DNA from: Pholis gunnellus
Lineage: Eukaryota; Chordata; Actinopteri; Perciformes; Pholidae
Assembly: GCA_910591455.2 (NCBI GenBank)
Contig: OU342821.1
Location: 14,447,787-14,511,786, forward strand
Length of the DNA: 64,000 nt
Reading direction: 5' to 3'
The notes below the pieces were generated by a model. That model was not told the origin of the DNA, did not search any database, and worked only from the letters and a program-made list of their open reading frames with translations. The position numbers and the translations under genes were made by a program. Each line of letters begins with the position of its first letter. Positions within the stretch are counted from its first letter, which is position 1. Positions 59,421-64,000 of this stretch are shown here, piece after piece.

Positions 59421-60673
59421 CATACTTATTGAGAGTGGGCCTAAACTGCCTGCGCCAATCTCATTGGTACTTTTCTTCTTATTTAGCAGCTGCCATTTAG
59501 CAACTGCTTTCCAAAAATAAATTCCACAATGTCTCATCAAACATTAGCATGCAGTTTGTGAGCTAGGATGGCCGCTAGCTGTTTGTAATTAAAAATGAAA
59601 ACTGTCCAAAGGGGAGAGTAGAGGATGCAGTGTGCTTCTCATAAATCTTTGCGCATGAGTGACCTTTAATACGTGCAGTGTCTCTGGATAGAAGCTCTGC
59701 CAAATACCAAGTTCTCAACGCTCATGCTACATTCAATTTTGGGGGCATTTTTATGGTCATAGTTTAAAAATGTATAAACGAAAAGTAAATCGAAGCTGAA
59801 GTGCAGTTTTGAATGAAATAGCTGTATAGCAACTACAAACCGCTACTTAGACAATGATTGTGAGACTCCACAGTTGCTTTCATGCATTTGTTTTTCTGGT
59901 ATTTTGTTGGATTCATGAAGGTTTAGTAATGTGGCCAAATTTCTTGAGGGCAGTTTGATACCGAGATGTTGAATGTTCTGCTGGTGCTTCATGTTGGTTC
60001 CTGTTCCACCTGGTAAATGAGGTACACTCAGGGCTTGCAGTCTTCTTTTGTTCTCCTCTGTATTTCTGCTCACATAAGCATGGCCAGTAGTAGGTACATG
60101 GTGTGCTTCTGTCACTCCCCCTCCTCTTCCTTTCCTCCTCTTCTTTTCTTCCTTCACTGAGGAAGCAGATGGTGTTTAGTGTTGGTCCTTTTCCTTTTCA
60201 TAAAAGGACCTACAAGATATTCTTAGCCCAGGGTCTGTACAGGGTAAATGTGACTGAGGGAATGGAAGAGGAGCTTCCACAATGACTACACCCTACAGCA
60301 GGATATTTACTACAGAATGGGTTTCTGTCAGTGGTTCATAGGAAAAGGGGAGTATTGTGCATTTCAGTCACTGGGATCTGTTCATATTTCACCATTGTTC
60401 CTTTCTCAATTTTCTCTCCGGTTCCTTCTCTCGCTCCATCAGTCCGCTTTATTTTCTTCTACTAATCTGCTGTATCTCCTCCCTCCCTTCCTCCCTCCCT
60501 TCCTTCGTCCCCTCTGTGTCCCTCACTCTCACATCCTGGGGGACCCTCATTTCACCATCATTGCCCCTCCCCTCCTCTCCGCTTGGCCCCTCCTGTATGC
60601 AAAGCAGGTGTCAGCCAGGACAAGAAGGACAGCTACTACCTCACAAAGGAGGCGACAGGGTCTTGGGGGCGAA

Positions 60674-60706
60674 AACACACACAAACACACACACACACAC
60701 ACACAC
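60674..60706. repeat. CA microsatellite
   Basis: CA run with one AAA interruption. Confidence 0.9.
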
Positions 60707-60801
60707 TTAACACGTGCAGTCTCCTTCTCTGTCTCTGCTGTGCGCCCTCTCTATCTACATGCACATGCACTTCATACATATGTGCTCCCTTTCTTTTACT
60801 C

Positions 60802-60834
60802 AAACACACACACACACGCACACACACACACAAA
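60802..60834. repeat. CA microsatellite
   Basis: CA run interrupted by a single CG. Confidence 0.9.
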
Positions 60835-61209
60835 CAGCTCCCGTGGGCTGGGCTGGGGCTAGGGACAGGGAGAGCTGGAGCTGTCTGTCTGTCTGTCATT
60901 AGTATTCCAGCAGGAGGCTCCTGGCCCGGCCAGACATCTGAGCGCAGCAGCCGCAGCAGATAAAGAAGAAGCCATTAATCCACGGAAGATTACCAGCACT
61001 GATACTTTATCCCACCGTAATACAGCAATGCTACCAGACTCATTCCATTTACAATGCCGTCAGAGGAAGAAAGAGGGAAAGAGGAGGTAGAGAGAGCAAG
61101 GCGAGCTCACCTTGTGGATGGAAAGATGGCAAGACATGCCGAAAGCCAGCTTCCCTTTCTTAAGTCTCGTGATTTGAATTTCTTCTTTGATGGAGCAGGG
61201 GCTGGGAGA

Positions 61210-61210
<1 letters not shown>

Positions 61211-61261
<51 letters not shown>

Positions 61262-61263
61262 GT
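61211..61263. repeat. GT microsatellite
   Basis: Uninterrupted TG run to 61249, then TATG-interrupted units. Confidence 0.95.
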
Positions 61264-62052
61264 GGTCTTGCATTTGATTTGTAGATGTTTTGAATTCAGA
61301 GTGGTCACCCCCTCAAACCACAGATGGCCACTGTTTTAGAAATCTAAGTTGGTCTAAAGAGCAGCTGGCTAACTCCATGCTGTGCCTGTTTAAATCTAAT
61401 ATCCTTAATAAGTGTGTTTGTATGGGTCGGTGCATGCGTGTGTCGCTGATTGTGTTCCAAAAGAATTAAAAAAACAGCACCAACCACGCCACACTGCAAG
61501 AACCTCGCGCCGAAATGGGCGGCATTCTTTTAAGGTGCAAAGATCGTATCCAAAGATGCAATCATCAGTCTTCTGATAAGACTATCAGCACAGTCTGGAG
61601 AACATGATACAATAGAGGCAATGTGTTTGAAGCTCCAGTGAAACAAAGGAAAGAGGAACAATAGCTCAGCAGATGCAAGAGATTAGATTGGAGTAAGATT
61701 TATAGACACCAACTAATAAAGCCCAGTCATGGTTGGGATTTCTGGATGATGAAACAAAAACCAGAAGAAGGCAGAGAAGGGGCCGTTGACTCAACAAGTA
61801 GCGATGACAGATGAGCTGAGGAGAGGTGGAGACAGATAAAGGAGACAAAAGGTTCCTGGGCCAGCAGGGAGGAAGAAATGAAACATTCAATAGAGGCAGA
61901 AAGAAAGATGAAGGTGCAGAAGGGAAGGAGAGAGACAGTGGGAGCAGAGTGTCCACCGCTGGTACAGGGCTGAGCTCATGTGTCCTGTGAAAATCCAATC
62001 CCTTGGACTTGGCAGATAGTGTTACCATGAGAACAGCAGAGGGGTTATTGTG

Positions 62053-62070
62053 AGGAGAGAGAGAGCGAGG

Positions 62071-62118
<48 letters not shown>
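62053..62118. repeat. GA microsatellite
   Basis: GA/AG run with CGAGGG and GATAG interruptions. Confidence 0.95.
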
Positions 62119-62120
<2 letters not shown>

Positions 62121-63687
62121 GAAAGGCCAGACTTGCTCCAGCAACCATCTGTTACTCCAGCTTACCCTGGCACTGAGGCCGACCTGCCTCTGGAAAGGAA
62201 TGTACAAGTCTGACCATGAGGAAGGTTGCAAAACAAGACCAAGACATAGGACTGACCTGCAACATCTACACATCCATCACTGCTGAAGTATGTTTAGAGT
62301 TACATATAACCACCAGCTGTTGCTAACTTAGGTGTATTGTATTTGTTGGGTAGTTTTCCATTTCAAGACCAGATCTCCACATTGTGATTCTACTGCCAGC
62401 ACAGGATGAAGATCTGGAAGAACCTGTTTTAATTGTACCAGGTTCACGCAGGTTCAACAGTCACTACCAGGGTTTTACCAGTTACCTTTCAGACACTACC
62501 AAGGATGTCTCCTTTAAAAAATAAAAAAGCATAACTGAGCTCCAAGTGCTACTAATAGCCAGAGTGAGTTCCCACTGTGGTTACTCGTAAAAACAAACAA
62601 TGGCTGATCATTCTGTCTGGCTTTTTTTTTTGTTCCTCAAGGGACAAAGTAGGCCTAAACATTATAAAATCAAGTAAGAGCCAAAGAAAACAAAGATGTG
62701 CACGGATCCCGCTTCTCTCTGACTTTGTAAGAGGATGTTCCTGAGTCGAGCAGCAACAAGAGGGAAAGAAACAATTGCAGCAGTGGTAAGATTTTAAGAT
62801 GAAGATAAGGCCTGGTGTCCTGGCAAGATCTTTCAGTACATATGAGGCAACAGAGAAGCATTTCCTGGAGGGACTGCAGTGACAAAATGGATACCACCTG
62901 TGGTACCACCACTGCAAATGTACAATGTGTTCCATGCTAATTCAGCTAATAAGTCAGATGTGTTTGCTTCAATTATACTTATTTAAGGGGTTGTGTCGAA
63001 CCTACAGCAGCTATGTGCTTAGTGGCTACCACATGGTGAACGCACAATTTGTAATTGGTCAACGTGGGCTGCTTGTTTTTTTTATCTTAAAAGTTTCTGA
63101 TGCTGTTGGAGATTGAAGTCAAGACAACATAAGATGAGTTGGATAATACACATCCAGCAAAACCATTTCCACTGCAAAACCTTCTGCTCACCGCTCTTCA
63201 TCACAGTGAATGCAACAATGAAATGATAATGATAATGAAACAAGGCGGACCTTCCGCCCATTGCTTGTATCACAAAGTAATGAAAGAATGTAAATACAGG
63301 TTTTGTTAGGACTATAATTAAAACACAATCCAACCTGATTGCTGACAGTGCATCCGTCTAGCGTTGCGATGGTGCCATCAATGGTGGAAATACAATGTTG
63401 AACTACAAAAACCTTAAGTATCTGCAGTGGGGCTACTTTCAATCCCTTGCGTCGACCGAGGGCGTTGCACTGAGACTATGTCTTTCCTGTGTGAGCTTTC
63501 TGACTAAACACAGCCAATAAAAAAAAGGTTATTGGTTGCAATGATTCCAAAGTAAACATTCCAAAGTCATCCACCAGGAATGTATGCTTGCATGTATGTG
63601 TTTGGCCAACACCTTCAAATGATGACGAGGCTAAAAAAGAGCTAAAGTAAGACACAAGAACAATGTATGCAGACATCACTGTGAGTC

Positions 63688-64000
63688 TAAGGCTACATCC
63701 ACAATACTACGTTTCCCTTTTAAAACGGGGTATGCTAATTAAAACGATCTACGTCCACACGGGCGTTCCAACACCATTTTTTAACGATTTTCATCCATAC
63801 TAACACACCTGAAAACGAATATCACATGAAGAGGAAAATACACTAGACATGTGGATGCCGGTGTAAACAGGAAGTAGATTGGTTGCTGCTTGGCTGGAAG
63901 TCCATGTCACACTGGAGAGCATTTATGCTTTTGTTCCTTTGAGTTTCTGTGTGGACTTCACATTAGTTGTGCAGAACAAAAGAAGCATTTATAAGAAAAG
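63688..64000. mobile_element. Non-autonomous DNA transposon relic (AAAACG-rich type), runs to the window edge
   Basis: AAGGCTACATCCACAATACTACG, TTTAAAACGGGG, ATTAAAACGATCTACGTCCAC, CCTGAAAACGAATATC and GATGCCGGTGTAAACAGGAAG follow the order of a common fish repeat built from TAAAACG/GAAAACG units with 'GTCCACAC' subterminal motifs. The right end lies beyond or near the edge. No coding capacity. Confidence 0.55.

Larger units (their letters stand above)
59421..63685. other. Intergenic, no gene established
   Basis: Holds several microsatellites and one exon-like patch at 60611-60662 (see findings). Frames such as 60317-60862 plus, 61666-62148 minus and 62552-62935 minus are Ser/Leu- or repeat-driven and show no domain. 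A gene beyond the right edge may own parts of this block, but nothing proves it. Confidence 0.55.

Noticed and set aside
60317..60862. 181-codon plus-strand frame
   Set aside because: Ser/Leu/Pro and His-Thr composition from pyrimidine tracts and CA repeats; three overlapping frames are open simultaneously. Only the short segment 60611-60662 is kept as a finding.
62552..62935. 127-codon minus-strand frame
   Set aside because: Cys/Ser/Leu-rich with no recognisable domain; overlapping frames are also open. Possibly part of an unrecognised repeat, but not supportable as a gene.

Overview
The window is vertebrate nuclear DNA, almost certainly from a ray-finned (teleost) fish. It has spliced genes with GT-AG introns, abundant CA/GT and GA microsatellites, long poly-C and poly-G runs, and relics of transposons of the kind common in fish genomes. 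It is gene-poor: two recognisable protein-coding genes occupy the flanks of a roughly 38-kb noncoding interval, and another 10 kb of noncoding DNA follows the second gene. No prokaryotic features, CRISPR arrays, rRNA or tRNA genes were recognised.

Left end, minus strand (1-7.8 kb): the 5' half of prag1 (Pragmin/SGK223), a PEAK-family pseudokinase scaffold. Two coding exons (3605-3874 and 1683-3499) give 695 complete codons. They hold the conserved N-terminus, the EPIYA tyrosine motif and a proline/serine-rich region with a 3 x 21-residue tandem repeat. The remaining exons, including the pseudokinase domain, lie beyond position 1. A probable noncoding first exon with a (CAG)9 tract ends at a strong splice donor at 7441.

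Middle (about 7.8-46 kb): intergenic. It holds a 1.4-kb degenerate tandem array (9890-11265), a perfect 14-bp-arm hairpin (11666-11694), several non-autonomous DNA-transposon relics (near 13.1, 25.8, 36.3, 37.8, 39.2, 41.4 and 43.0 kb), many microsatellites, and A/T-rich complex stretches that could be developmental enhancers.

Plus strand (46.0-54.3 kb): a complete six-exon TRIC channel gene, best called tmem38b (323 aa), with a CCAAT/GC-box promoter region, upstream ORFs in the presumed leader, and a 3' UTR ending at a canonical AATAAA at 54310. Its product is a trimeric ER/SR potassium channel that provides counter-ion current for calcium release. It is transcribed divergently from prag1 (head to head, about 38 kb apart). 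There is no sign of functional coupling between a Rho/Csk signalling scaffold and an ER channel; they are simply neighbours.

Right end (54.4-64 kb): noncoding DNA with microsatellites, a 5'-truncated LINE reverse-transcriptase relic (56150-56690), and probable DNA-transposon relics near 59.1 and 63.8 kb. I found no convincing novel biological system. The most interesting items are the in-frame coding minisatellite of prag1, the chained upstream ORFs of tmem38b, and the repeat structures. Transposon family calls rest on remembered consensus patterns and need a repeat-library search.
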